This document shows, piece by piece, positions 17,882 to 27,434 of a stretch of 64,000 bases of DNA; within the stretch, counting starts at the first letter, position 1, and every line of letters starts with the position of its first letter. The notes under the pieces are model-generated. The model was given only the letters and a program-made list of their open reading frames with translations. It did not search any database and was not told the DNA's origin. The position numbers were made by a program, and so were the translations under genes. This DNA comes from JBBATK01 sp044228685 (GTDB lineage: Bacteria > Bacteroidota > Ignavibacteria > Kapaibacteriales > NICIL-2): the NCBI GenBank assembly GCA_044228685.1, contig JBGAUL010000010.1:1-64000 (forward strand). The letters run 5' to 3'.

Positions 17882-18361
17882 TCAGAAAATGTTTTCTGTT
17901 GAAAGGCTGCCATCTTCGTTACGGAATGTCATTTCCGCTTTAAAATCTGTGTATTCTGGAATCTTCTTTGCTTCAAAGAGTGATCGTAATCCACCGCTGT
18001 CATTTTTCACCGGTGCCTTGATGTGAAGCAAGAGAGAAGTAATTCCATCAAGAGGCTGATCGTTGATTGTGACGACTGTGTTTTCAATTTCTCCGCTGCT
18101 TTCTACGCTGAGAAGTTGCAACTGTTGCGCTTCCTCTTCGGTAAAAGACGGACTCATGGTCTTTACATTTTCGAGGTAATCAACGAATATTTGCTTGCTA
18201 TGAAGTTGATCGTCAGTGCCTTGATACTGTATAACCGCATCAAAAGTCCCGTCTTCTCCCATATTCAGAAAGATCTCGCGCACGCCGGACAACTGATCGC
18301 CGTTGTAATAAATAGCTGTCTTCTCAATTCTTCCGTTCGATTCTATAGCAAATTTTGGCAT
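17882..18361 (-). CDS. Unknown protein made of two related halves
   Basis: I do not recognise a family. The 159-residue protein has no signal peptide and consists of two similar beta-rich modules: residues about 6-60 (ESNGRIEKTAIYYNGDQLSG ... IQYQGTDDQ ... KQIF) and about 87-159 (ESSGEIENTVVTINDQPLDG ... MTFRNEDGS ... ENIF). The shared pattern ES-x-G-x-IE-x(8)-QL/PL-x-G followed by an aromatic/acidic strand argues for an internal duplication. It is followed after one base by the ATG of the Gly/Ser/Arg-rich membrane protein, so the two probably act together. Upstream, 24 bp separate it from the subtilisin gene's stop. Confidence 0.65.
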   Translation of the reverse strand: MPKFAIESNGRIEKTAIYYNGDQLSGVREIFLNMGEDGTFDAVIQYQGTDDQLHSKQIFVDYLENVKTMSPSFTEEEAQQLQLLSVESSGEIENTVVTINDQPLDGITSLLLHIKAPVKNDSGGLRSLFEAKKIPEYTDFKAEMTFRNEDGSLSTENIF

Positions 18362-18385
18362 CTCGATTCCTTTCTTGGTGACGAA

Positions 18386-21300
18386 TTAGTGAATAATGAC
18401 AAGTGGGTGATTGACTATACGTCCTTGTGTTCGAACTTGACATACGTAGCTACCGCTAGGAAGATTCTCAACATTGATGGAGAGTTTGTTCGTGCCAACT
18501 CCAAGGTCTGTATTGGAAATTGACTTCACCAAGCTTCCGTCAAGAGAGTATATCCGAACCTCGCAAACCGCGCTAAGCTGAGACACCATCGTCAGCTGCA
18601 ATACTTCATCTGCCGGCTGAGGACTCATTTGCAATTCTAATTGCTGCGCGAATTGATCCTCAACATCATTCGGTGTCTGTTTCCCGTAACCCACCAGCGA
18701 TACTGTTCGTGTTCCTGCATTTGAGGTTATGCTCAAAGTCGCACTTCGCTTGCCGACTGCACTCGGACTAAACTTCACGAAATAGGTTCCGCTCTCATTG
18801 GCATTGAGTTGAGCAATTGATCCGGTCAATAGAAACTCACCATTGGTTGTACCCGCATCCGGATTAATACTCGCCGTACTGACAGTAAGAAGAGCATTGC
18901 CGGTATTCTTCACGCCAACAGTTTTTGATTGACTAGCCTGCAATTCAAGAGTATCGAATTGCACACTGGATGGAATATCGATTGCAGGTGCCCCGGCGCT
19001 GTTTACAAATGGGAACTTGAGTACACCGATTGTTTTGCCAAGGATATACAAGGTGACGTTTGATGAGGTTGTTAGTCCGAATCCTGCCGTCGCAGTCTGA
19101 CCGTTTTCGGTTAGCAGTGGAGCACAGCTTTTACCGGAATCGAGCGACATCATCACCTCACTGAGCGAGCACACAGCGACGAATTGAGTTGAGTTTGTTG
19201 GGGCATAGGCGTAGACAGGATGCGGACCACTTGCAGGGAAACTGTAGCCTGTCACTGACCAATTACGACCGCCGTCAATACTGACAAGCACGGAAGCTTG
19301 TTCTGACACTGTGCCCGTTGGACGTGTAATTGCATATCCAAGTTTATTATTGGCAAAAGCCAATTGCGTTATAACTCCTCCTGTTGGTAGGCTAGCCACG
19401 TTCCAGCTTGCACCGCGATCTGAAGTGTACAGCACTCGAGCTTTGCTTGTACCTATCCAGCCGTTGTCACCATTCCAAACTATGGCACTGTTCTGTGAGG
19501 TTTCACCCGAGAGTGGTGCAGGAAGGGCAACACCTTTGGTCCAAGAGCTTCCACCGTCATTACTCACACCTGTGTACCATGCGCCACTGACAGGAGCACC
19601 AACGACAATACCGGTGTTGCTATCAAAGAAGTTGATAGAATATGTACTACTGCAAAAACTCGAGGTAGAAATTTGGGTCCAGGTTGAACCGGCATTTGCC
19701 GTGCGAAGCAGGTGACTTGTCGCTGTACCAACAACTGCAGTTTGTGATGAGTTGCCCCAGACACAAGTCATACCATCATTTTGTGTCGAATCGACTGTCG
19801 TTCCGTGCATGATGATGTTTTTTCCGCTTGTGCGTCGACCAACAGCCCAGAATGTAACAGCACCTTTTGCATAAGCACCGGTGTAGTTCGATGTTGGGGT
19901 AGAAGCGTAAGTCGTATACGTGTTCGGCGTAGCGATGTTGTACGAGATGCTAATGTTTTGGTAGTTCGTGTACGAGCCAGCTGTCATCGTGACCAAGGCA
20001 TCAACGGAACCTTTTGTGAAATAGGTTGGTGATTGAACGGCGACTGTACAATTCAATGCAACACTATCCGCCGCGGGAATGCTTGCGAGATTGAAAGTTG
20101 TTTGCGAAAAAGTAACTGCATTTGACTTTGGAGCAATTGTAATCACAACATTCGACGCTTTACCCAAGTAGTTGCGAATGTTGAACACAGCTGGAACATT
20201 GCCGGTTGCAGTGATCTCGCTTTTGCCGTCGAAGTTCATAGAGCTGACTTCGAGACCTGGCGTTGTGCCGGTGTTCAAATCGCGATTCTCGTTGAGCGCA
20301 CGATAGGCGTTGATTCTACCGTAGAATTGCGGACGTGAACTTTGGTTTGTGACGATGACGTTATCGCAAGTAGAACGTAATTGGTGATAAACCATGCGCG
20401 GTGTCCAGTCTGGGTGAACGCAGCGAATCAAAGCAGCAAGACCAGAAGTAATGGGACATGAAAAAGATGTACCGCTTTCAGCACCATACTTGTTGTTACT
20501 CTGCGTTGTTAGAATGTTATCGCCCGGTGCCCAAACATCTACACGCATACCCGTGTTTGAAAACGATGCACGATGATCGCTTGCATCAGTCGCGCCAACG
20601 ACCAGCACGTTATCATAACAAGCAGGGAATTGTGATCCATCATCTATACTCTTTGAATCGTTACCTGCAGCAGCGATAACTAGAGCGCCTTTGGAAACTG
20701 CGTAGTTCATGAGATCCTGTTCGGCTGGAGAGGAACCTTGACCACCCCAAGAACAATTGATAATCTTAGCGCCTAAATCCGTAGCATAACGCACACCTTC
20801 ATATCCACGTAAAACCACATTACCAAATTGATCTGAGCCGCACTTAATCGGCAAGTACTTGCACTTGTAACCAATCGATGCAATGCCTTTTGAATTGTTT
20901 GTTACAGCGGCAGCACAACCTGTAGTGCCAGTGCCGTGATCGCGTTCAGCATCAATTGTTGCTGAGCGGACTTTGGGATCGTTGTCAGGACGAAAGGTGC
21001 CTTGACTAGCTTCAATCGTCGAGATATTTCCAACAAAATCCCAGCCTCTGAAATCATCGACGTATCCATTACCGTCATCATCAACTCCGTTCGTGCGTTT
21101 GTCCTTTCCTTTTGAATCGAGTCCTGTCTCACCCGGATTCGTCCACAGATTTCCCGCTAAGTCTTCGTGCTCAAAATCAACACCCGAATCAACGTCAGCT
21201 ATAACCATTGTTTGATCGCCGGTGCTGATATCCCAAGCCTGTGAGGCTTGAATCTTCGTCATTGCATATTGATTGGAAAAGCGAGGATCGCTTGGTACTA

Positions 21301-21796
21301 CTGAAATACGACGGATAAAAATTGGCGTCGCATATTCCACATCAGGATTCTTTGCAATCTCAGCGCAGGCATCGAAGGCATCGACGTCGACGGAATAATT
21401 CACTTCGAAGATGCGGTCAAGTCCAAATGGATCTTGAGCAGCTGAACGAACTACGTTTGATTGAAACGGAGCGCGAATTTGACTGACGCCAAGTGGCGAC
21501 AATGTCTGCGTCCATGCTATGCTTTGAAAACTCGTCGCTCCTTTGTCCGGACGTTGTGAAGATTTCGTTTTAACCAGAATGCTGTGCATGAGGTAGTTAT
21601 CCGAGGAAACTTTGCGAATAACAAAATCACGCTCGGCTACTTGCAGTCCCGGAGTTGCCACTGCCGGCAAGTGGAATTGCAGATCGGAACCTGACAAAGC
21701 CAGAACCGAGCTACTGCATGCCACGAAAAGAAGTGCTAAAAACAGGGAAACACGAGTTGAAGCAGAACTTCTGCAACTGCTAAGGAGTGAGGTCAT
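18386..21796 (-). CDS. Secreted subtilisin-family (S8) protease with T9SS sorting domain
   Basis: Start placed at 21796 (signal peptide with SLFLALLFVACSSSVLA); ATG 21814 is an alternative. Residues about 50-170 resemble an inhibitor-type propeptide. The S8 catalytic domain has Asp203 (IADVDSGVD), His287 (RDHGTG), oxyanion Asn379 (AAAGND) and Ser444 (SGTSFSCP), so it should be active. A calcium-loop-like DDDGNGYVDD lies near 240. About 640-940 contains Ycf48/Asp-box-like propeller strands (NAGSTW, NDGGSSW, DRGASW, DGGRNW), then a choice-of-anchor/Hydin-like beta domain, and a T9SS tail (MSPQPADEVLQ ... LPSGSYVCQVRTQG) ending VIIH. Likely an exoprotease delivered to the cell surface. Confidence 0.92.
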   Translation of the reverse strand: MTSLLSSCRSSASTRVSLFLALLFVACSSSVLALSGSDLQFHLPAVATPGLQVAERDFVIRKVSSDNYLMHSILVKTKSSQRPDKGATSFQSIAWTQTLSPLGVSQIRAPFQSNVVRSAAQDPFGLDRIFEVNYSVDVDAFDACAEIAKNPDVEYATPIFIRRISVVPSDPRFSNQYAMTKIQASQAWDISTGDQTMVIADVDSGVDFEHEDLAGNLWTNPGETGLDSKGKDKRTNGVDDDGNGYVDDFRGWDFVGNISTIEASQGTFRPDNDPKVRSATIDAERDHGTGTTGCAAAVTNNSKGIASIGYKCKYLPIKCGSDQFGNVVLRGYEGVRYATDLGAKIINCSWGGQGSSPAEQDLMNYAVSKGALVIAAAGNDSKSIDDGSQFPACYDNVLVVGATDASDHRASFSNTGMRVDVWAPGDNILTTQSNNKYGAESGTSFSCPITSGLAALIRCVHPDWTPRMVYHQLRSTCDNVIVTNQSSRPQFYGRINAYRALNENRDLNTGTTPGLEVSSMNFDGKSEITATGNVPAVFNIRNYLGKASNVVITIAPKSNAVTFSQTTFNLASIPAADSVALNCTVAVQSPTYFTKGSVDALVTMTAGSYTNYQNISISYNIATPNTYTTYASTPTSNYTGAYAKGAVTFWAVGRRTSGKNIIMHGTTVDSTQNDGMTCVWGNSSQTAVVGTATSHLLRTANAGSTWTQISTSSFCSSTYSINFFDSNTGIVVGAPVSGAWYTGVSNDGGSSWTKGVALPAPLSGETSQNSAIVWNGDNGWIGTSKARVLYTSDRGASWNVASLPTGGVITQLAFANNKLGYAITRPTGTVSEQASVLVSIDGGRNWSVTGYSFPASGPHPVYAYAPTNSTQFVAVCSLSEVMMSLDSGKSCAPLLTENGQTATAGFGLTTSSNVTLYILGKTIGVLKFPFVNSAGAPAIDIPSSVQFDTLELQASQSKTVGVKNTGNALLTVSTASINPDAGTTNGEFLLTGSIAQLNANESGTYFVKFSPSAVGKRSATLSITSNAGTRTVSLVGYGKQTPNDVEDQFAQQLELQMSPQPADEVLQLTMVSQLSAVCEVRIYSLDGSLVKSISNTDLGVGTNKLSINVENLPSGSYVCQVRTQGRIVNHPLVIIH

Positions 21797-21898
21797 GAAA
21801 TAGTCTCGATACATAAGGAATTGAAACGAAATTACACATTTCAGGCGAGCGGACTTTCCTATCTTGCCGTACACACTGAGTAACTCTGCGCAGGCTGG

Positions 21899-23197
21899 AT
21901 GGATACACTTTTCGCACTTGCCATTCTCGTAAGTATCGTCGCTCTAGCCCTTGTTATGAAGGGTTGGGATGTTCGATTAGTCCTGCTTGGCGCAGCCCTC
22001 ATTCTAGCTAGCGTAGCCGGCAATCCACTGCTCGTTTTTGAAGCGTTTTACCAAAGAATGGGGGACGGAGCTGTCATTGGTCCGATTTGCTCCGCCATGG
22101 GCTTCAGTTTCGTTCTACGCTACACCGGTTGTGATCGCGAGATGGTGCGCATGTTGATGCGACCTCTACTTCGTTTTCGCTGGCTTTTTATCCCGGGCGG
22201 ATGCGCTGTTGGCTTTATCTGTAACATGGCGATTACTAGTCAAACGGCGACAGCAGCAGCCGTCGGACCCATCCTCATACCATTGATGACTGCTGCAGGC
22301 TATCATCCCTTGGTCGCAGCTGCAACTTTGGTTATGGGATGCTCTGCCGGCGGTAATCTCTTGAATCCCGGTGAAGCTGATATCACGTACATCCAGACAA
22401 ATACCGGTGCACCTGTGCACCAAATTATTTCCACTATCGCGATCCCGGAGCTAGCAGCATTTGCAGTAGCGGTGCTGGTGATGACGCTTTTGCTGAAGCG
22501 AAATGCGATGACGGGCAGTTTGTCATCCGACACGAATGTCCTGAGCGATAATGAACCAGTCGATTGGCTGCGAGCTGTATTGCCTCCACTGCCAATCATC
22601 ATTCTCTTTGTTCTCATGCCGTCGTTTCAACTCGTGCCCTTTATTGCTGCGCGATATCCCGACGGACTTCCGGTTTCACATGCAATGATCGCATCGACCA
22701 TTGTACTTATGCTTGTGCTACGCAAAGATCTCTCGGCCATCACCAAGCAGTTCTTCGAAGGTCTGGGTTACGGCTATGTTCAAGTGATTTCGCTCATCAT
22801 CAGTGCCAGCTGTTTTATCGAGAGTCTGAAACTCTGCGGCGTGCTTGATACGCTGGTGCGCAGCGTGTCTTCAACCGGTATTCTGAGCTCAATCTCGGCT
22901 GCACTCTCAACGCTTGTACTTGCGGTGATTTCCGGATCCGGTACTGCGCCAAGTATTAGTTTCTCAAAGGCAGTGCTTGGTGAGCTCTTGCATCAGGGAA
23001 TGGCAATGGACGCGGTGGTACGACTGGGATCTCTCGCCGCAATTGGCGCTACCTTTGGTCGTACGATGTCGCCGGTCGCTGCCATTGTTCTCTTCGCATC
23101 CACGCTTACAAACGTCCCGGCTAAGCTCATCGTCAAACAAACAGCAATACCACTGCTCATCGCACTGTGTTTGGCAATTGTCTTGTTGATGAATTAA
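21899..23197 (+). CDS. C4-dicarboxylate transporter, DcuC family
   Basis: A 432-residue carrier with 11-12 hydrophobic segments and the DcuC-family core: MAITSQTATAAAVGPILIPLM and the SAGGNLLNPGEADI signature in the first half, and an SGSGTAPSISFSKAVL with GATFGRTMSPVAAIVL in the second, giving an inverted-repeat architecture. DcuC proteins move succinate, fumarate or malate across the inner membrane, often for succinate efflux in fermentation. The ATG lies 102 bp from the subtilisin start on the opposite strand. The 3' end overlaps the convergent DUF817 gene by four bases. Confidence 0.88.
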   Translation: MDTLFALAILVSIVALALVMKGWDVRLVLLGAALILASVAGNPLLVFEAFYQRMGDGAVIGPICSAMGFSFVLRYTGCDREMVRMLMRPLLRFRWLFIPGGCAVGFICNMAITSQTATAAAVGPILIPLMTAAGYHPLVAAATLVMGCSAGGNLLNPGEADITYIQTNTGAPVHQIISTIAIPELAAFAVAVLVMTLLLKRNAMTGSLSSDTNVLSDNEPVDWLRAVLPPLPIIILFVLMPSFQLVPFIAARYPDGLPVSHAMIASTIVLMLVLRKDLSAITKQFFEGLGYGYVQVISLIISASCFIESLKLCGVLDTLVRSVSSTGILSSISAALSTLVLAVISGSGTAPSISFSKAVLGELLHQGMAMDAVVRLGSLAAIGATFGRTMSPVAAIVLFASTLTNVPAKLIVKQTAIPLLIALCLAIVLLMN

Positions 23198-24084
23198 ACC
23201 ATCATGTGTGTACCGCGGTTCTTTCGCGACTTTGTGTTGTTCCCTTGCTCATTCTCTGAAGTCCAGATATCATGCATCGTCTCTGAGGCAAAGAGAGGTC
23301 CGATGAATGATCTACTGCTCTGCGCGACAAGTCCCATCTTGAGAAACTTCAATTGCACCACGATGATGATACTGACTATCGTCATCAGCGTCCACGATCC
23401 AATCTTGTGTATCGAAACCGCCTGCCACGCCGCGTGCTGATATGCATATTTCCAAGCTCCAAGCGCAGTTGCAAGATTCTCTCCAAGCCAAATCATTACG
23501 CCAAATCCAAAGAATATCCAGATAAGCGGGAAAGAGAATTCAAGTGGTACATGGATGTGTATTCGACTTCGTCGAAAGCAGACGAAGACGAGCGCCACAA
23601 GTGGCCAACGGAGGTCCAGAATGTAATGCAGACTAAAGAAATTGAAATAAATGGCGGCAGCGATGATCCATCCCCAAGGAGCACGTGGCCACTGCTCAAT
23701 ACGTAACTCCATTGCGTGCCAAAGCTGACACAGAAAACTTGCGATGCTGGCGTACATAAAACCTGAGTACAGCGGCACATGATAAATCATCGACCACGCG
23801 TGCTCCGGATAGCTCCACGATCCTTTGTGGACTTTGTAGAGCTCCATCATTAATCCAAGGAAGTGGAAGAAGGTGATGACCATTGCCTCCGATAGGGTCT
23901 CACGTCTGCTGAGCAGCATCCACAACTGAACACCAACGCAACCGATGAGGAGGAAATCATATCGAGCAAGACCCAAGAAATGGCTCGCATGACTGATAGC
24001 CAAGAGGAGAAACACTGCAGAGGGAAACAAGAGGCTCCGGCCAATTATCTTGACCAGTTGAGGGATGATTGCAAAAGACATCAT
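23194..24084 (-). CDS. DUF817 family integral membrane protein
   Basis: A 296-residue protein with seven or so hydrophobic helices matching the DUF817 pattern as I know it: an early RYDF, the HFLGLMMELYKVHKGSWSYPE segment (about 75-95), GFMYASIASF, YFNFFSLHYILDLR, WLGENLATALGAWKY and KIGSWTLM. The family is of unknown function; conserved Glu, Trp and Tyr residues in membrane segments suggest an enzyme or carrier, but that is speculation. It follows the SDR gene by 33 bp on the same strand, and ends inside the convergent DcuC gene's stop region with no visible terminator. Confidence 0.82.
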   Translation of the reverse strand: MMSFAIIPQLVKIIGRSLLFPSAVFLLLAISHASHFLGLARYDFLLIGCVGVQLWMLLSRRETLSEAMVITFFHFLGLMMELYKVHKGSWSYPEHAWSMIYHVPLYSGFMYASIASFLCQLWHAMELRIEQWPRAPWGWIIAAAIYFNFFSLHYILDLRWPLVALVFVCFRRSRIHIHVPLEFSFPLIWIFFGFGVMIWLGENLATALGAWKYAYQHAAWQAVSIHKIGSWTLMTIVSIIIVVQLKFLKMGLVAQSSRSFIGPLFASETMHDIWTSENEQGNNTKSRKNRGTHMMV

Positions 24085-24117
24085 CTCATCCTACACTGAA
24101 TGTGAAACGGGGTAGAA

Positions 24118-24780
24118 TTATGCCTTAGCGGCCTCCCGTATATCACGAACTTCCAACACAGCGCGGCTGCGATTTGAATTGTGCATCGATATCATCGCGG
24201 CTGCTAACTCTTCAATAGTGCCGAACATGGAAGGGAAGATGGGCCGAAGAAGAGGAAATAGCCACGCAATGTATTTGTACCAACGCAATGTTCGACGCTG
24301 ATCCTTGCGCGCACGGATAAATCCGGGTCTCATGGCAAAAACATGCTTGAAGGGAAGCTTCATAAGATTGTTCTCAGTTCTTCCCTTTACACGTGCCCAC
24401 ATTTGCGAGCCCTTTTCAGTACTGTCAGTGCCGGCACCGGAAACATATGCAAATGACATATCAGGTGCAACTGACGCAAGCTGTTGGGCAAAGCTCATCG
24501 TCAAGTCATAGGTCGTGCGAGCATAATCTGCTTCATTCATCCCAACCGAACTCACACCCAAGCAGAAGAAGCACGAGTCGTATCCACGCAATTGCTCTCG
24601 TATTTCATCGCTGTTGAAGAAGTCCGATAACAGTACTTCTCGCAGTTTTGGATGCTGAATGCCACATGAGGAGCGACCAACTACAAGAACGGCGCTGATC
24701 TCAGGGTTGTCAAGACAACAGAGTAGAACTCCTTCTCCAACCATTCCTGTTGCGCCTGTGATAATGACTCGTTGTGACAT
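24118..24780 (-). CDS. NAD(P)-binding SDR-like protein (atypical, HTATIP2/YbjT-like)
   Basis: Start set at 24780 so that the Rossmann glycine motif ITGATGMVGEG follows directly after MSQRVI; the extension to 24861 is not family-like. The 220-residue protein keeps the substrate-binding and SGAG strands (YVSGAGTDSTEKG) but the classic YxxxK is replaced by a W/K arrangement in QMWARVKGRTE, as in atypical SDRs that may act without classic short-chain dehydrogenase chemistry. FAMRPGFI near 170 is typical of the group. It precedes the DUF817 gene by 33 bp, suggesting a two-gene operon. Confidence 0.8.
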   Translation of the reverse strand: MSQRVIITGATGMVGEGVLLCCLDNPEISAVLVVGRSSCGIQHPKLREVLLSDFFNSDEIREQLRGYDSCFFCLGVSSVGMNEADYARTTYDLTMSFAQQLASVAPDMSFAYVSGAGTDSTEKGSQMWARVKGRTENNLMKLPFKHVFAMRPGFIRARKDQRRTLRWYKYIAWLFPLLRPIFPSMFGTIEELAAAMISMHNSNRSRAVLEVRDIREAAKA

Positions 24781-24901
24781 ACGTGAATTTGATGTTAAGG
24801 ATTGAGTTGCGAGTGCAGAGCGAAGTACATCAGATAAAGATCGAACACGTGCTGCATGCAATCATTGAAGCCTTCATGACGATGAATGTGCAATCTTCGT
24901 G

Positions 24902-26281
24902 TTACAACAAGGTGCCGCGCAACAAGACGGCTGCGATGCTGAAATAAATGACAAGTCCGGTCACGTCAACCAAGGTCGCAACAAAAGGCGCTGACGAGGT
25001 AGCAGGATCCAATCCCAGTCGCTTCAAAATCATAGGGATCATTGAGCCGCTAAGCGTACCCCACATGACGATACCAATGAGTGAGAAAAAGATCGTTGTT
25101 GCTATCAGCAAATAGTGGTCCGTGTAATTATACCAGTGTAGATTTTGCCAGAGCGCAATGCGTAGAAAACCGATGGAGCCTAGAATACAGCCCAGCGTGA
25201 GTCCTGATAATATCTCACGCCGCATCACAAACCACCAATCCTTCAGACTCAGTTCTCGCACCGCCATTGCCCGAATAATCAGAGTCGCAGCTTGCGATCC
25301 GCTGTTACCACCACTGGAGATAATCAAGGGAACAAACAAGGCCAAGACCACTGCTTTGGAAATCTCGGCGTCAAAGTAACCCATGGCTGTTGCGGTCAGC
25401 ATCTCACTTAGAAAGAGGATGATGAGCCAGCCAGCGCGCTTTTTAATCAGAGAGATAAAGGGAGTTTTGACATAGGGGTAGTCCAGCGATTCCAAACCCC
25501 CGAACTTTTGAATTTCCGCCGTGGACTTTTCTTCTGCCATATCGAGTACGTCATCGACCGTGACTACTCCCAGCAAGATCTGCGCATCATTCACGACCGG
25601 TAGCACAACGCGATCATATTCCCGAAATCGATCGAGCGCTACATCTGTTGTATCGCTGATGTCAAGCGACACGCAAAAGCCATCAAGAATATTCTCAACT
25701 AATTGATCCGGTCGCGACAAAACAAAGCGACGAACCGGAATGTCGTCAATCAACACGCCACGTTCATCGACGACATAAATCACATTGGCTGCTTCTGAAT
25801 CACGATGGTGCAAACGCAAATGCTCACAGGCATCAGCAATGCTCATGTTGCGCGTGACTGTTGCGAAATTAGTATTCACAAAACGCGCAATGCTTTGTTT
25901 AGGATAGCCCAGATAGTCTTCTGTTTCTTTGCGACGTTCTTCACTCAACAAAGCCAGATACTCGCTGCGCTCAACACCTTTTAATGCTCCGAAGAACAGC
26001 GCACGGTCATCCGATGGCAGCTCGTTTAAAAGAAACGCGAACTCCTCGTGCGTGAGCTCCTTTGCCAAACGTTGTTGCCAATCCTGACTGAGGTAGCTAA
26101 AAGTTCCGACGCGTGTTTTTTCAGGAAACAATCTAAAAGTCTGCACTGCACTTTCTTTTGGCAGTGAGCTTACAAGTTTTGCAGCCAAAGATGGATGGAT
26201 GTAATTCTTTTTGTCGGCTGCGCTAAACAGCGAAGTCCATTCGCCTCGCAGGACGCTTTCCGTCAGAGTCTTGAAATTCAT
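24902..26281 (-). CDS. mgtE: Magnesium transporter MgtE
   Basis: MgtE is a homodimeric Mg2+ channel gated by its cytosolic domain. The 459-residue protein contains the alpha-helical MgtE N domain (about 25-130; LPSDDRALFFGAL), a pair of CBS domains (about 140-260; NVIYVVDERGVLI and LPVVNDAQILLGVVTVDDVLD), the connecting plug helix, and five membrane helices from about 285 with the SSGGNSGSQAATL pore motif and the pore Asp in ATLVDVTG. All elements needed for a working channel are visible. I saw no magnesium riboswitch in the 180 bp upstream. It is the first gene of a minus-strand group. Confidence 0.93.
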   Translation of the reverse strand: MNFKTLTESVLRGEWTSLFSAADKKNYIHPSLAAKLVSSLPKESAVQTFRLFPEKTRVGTFSYLSQDWQQRLAKELTHEEFAFLLNELPSDDRALFFGALKGVERSEYLALLSEERRKETEDYLGYPKQSIARFVNTNFATVTRNMSIADACEHLRLHHRDSEAANVIYVVDERGVLIDDIPVRRFVLSRPDQLVENILDGFCVSLDISDTTDVALDRFREYDRVVLPVVNDAQILLGVVTVDDVLDMAEEKSTAEIQKFGGLESLDYPYVKTPFISLIKKRAGWLIILFLSEMLTATAMGYFDAEISKAVVLALFVPLIISSGGNSGSQAATLIIRAMAVRELSLKDWWFVMRREILSGLTLGCILGSIGFLRIALWQNLHWYNYTDHYLLIATTIFFSLIGIVMWGTLSGSMIPMILKRLGLDPATSSAPFVATLVDVTGLVIYFSIAAVLLRGTLL

Positions 26282-26462
26282 AGCTGTTAGGGTCTAATTA
26301 TGATCGTGAATATACGGGCTTAGTGCACACCTAAAAATGTATAAAGACATGGTTCGGTCTTCCTAATAAAGTCAAGATTGAGCCGAGCTGCTTTAGCTGA
26401 GTAAGCACATATTATATTGACTGTCGTCTTTCCATGCTACAAGTAACAAACAACAAGATCAT

Positions 26463-27263
26463 ATGGCACCTTCGACTGCGCTGCTCATTTCAACTTATCA
26501 GAGAAGCGACGCGTTGTTACGCTGTTTGGAGAGTGTGTCAGAACAACGCGTGATGCCCGACCGTGTTGTCATCGCTGACGATGGTTCCGACAATTCGACG
26601 AGAGAATGTATCGAGAGATTTGAATCGATACTCGGCTCACAACGCCTAAAGCATGTTTGGCAAGAGGACCTGGGTTTTCGCCTCGCCCGAGTGCGAAATA
26701 TAGCCTTGCGTGTTTTACGAGATGTAGACTACATTATTCAAGTTGATGGTGACATGGTGCTGCATCCCCACTTTGTTGACGATCACCGGTCATTGGCGAC
26801 ACGTGGGTACTATGTTCGCGGCAACAGGATGATGCTCGACGGTGCACAAACCACAGCTGTGATATCAAACGGACTTGCTGAGTTACAAGGCTTCAAATTT
26901 CCCCTGTCTCGATGCACCAAGTCAACACGTATAGTTGCACTTCGCAATCTCAGTCGTGTATTGCATCTCGATGTAAAAGGTGTGTTTGGTGGTAATATGT
27001 CGTATTGGATGTCTGACGCAGTTGCCATCAACGGATACAACAATGCCTTCACCGGATGGGGATCGGAAGACGATGACTTCGCCGATCGTCTGCGCATGAC
27101 CGGCGTTCGCTGCACAAGTGTCCGTTTCGGAGCGATCGCCTATCATCTGGATCATCCTCCCGCAGACCGTTCCGGCGTCGAGAAAAATGCCCAACTTCGA
27201 CAAAGTGCTCGATCAGATTCAAACTATCGCTGCGCCGATGGTTTAGAAGAGATTGACTCCTAA
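26463..27263 (+). CDS. Family 2 glycosyltransferase with a galactosyltransferase-like C-terminal motif
   Basis: A 266-residue GT-A enzyme. The nucleotide-sugar fold starts at ALLISTYQRSDALLRCLESV with VIADDGSDNST (about 36-46), the DGDMV metal-binding DxD at about 98, and the GWGSEDDDFADRL motif (about 197-210), which is the acceptor-side signature shared with GT7-like galactosyltransferases. It probably adds a sugar to a surface polysaccharide or lipid-linked glycan. No other glycan-assembly genes are adjacent. ATG 26463 is the first in frame; there is no clear Shine-Dalgarno. Confidence 0.88.
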   Translation: MAPSTALLISTYQRSDALLRCLESVSEQRVMPDRVVIADDGSDNSTRECIERFESILGSQRLKHVWQEDLGFRLARVRNIALRVLRDVDYIIQVDGDMVLHPHFVDDHRSLATRGYYVRGNRMMLDGAQTTAVISNGLAELQGFKFPLSRCTKSTRIVALRNLSRVLHLDVKGVFGGNMSYWMSDAVAINGYNNAFTGWGSEDDDFADRLRMTGVRCTSVRFGAIAYHLDHPPADRSGVEKNAQLRQSARSDSNYRCADGLEEIDS

Positions 27264-27434
27264 GTACGCGAAGTCTTTGACAATGCCCTTGGAGTAGATT
27301 TTGTTCCCCTCACACAACTTCCCAGCCACACAGGCCACAACCCGGTTGGCTCCAAGCCTCTGTACCGTTCAACGAATCGATCGACGCGTCAATGATGATA
27401 TTGGAGCGAGATCACGGAGGCGAGCGTAGCGTGC

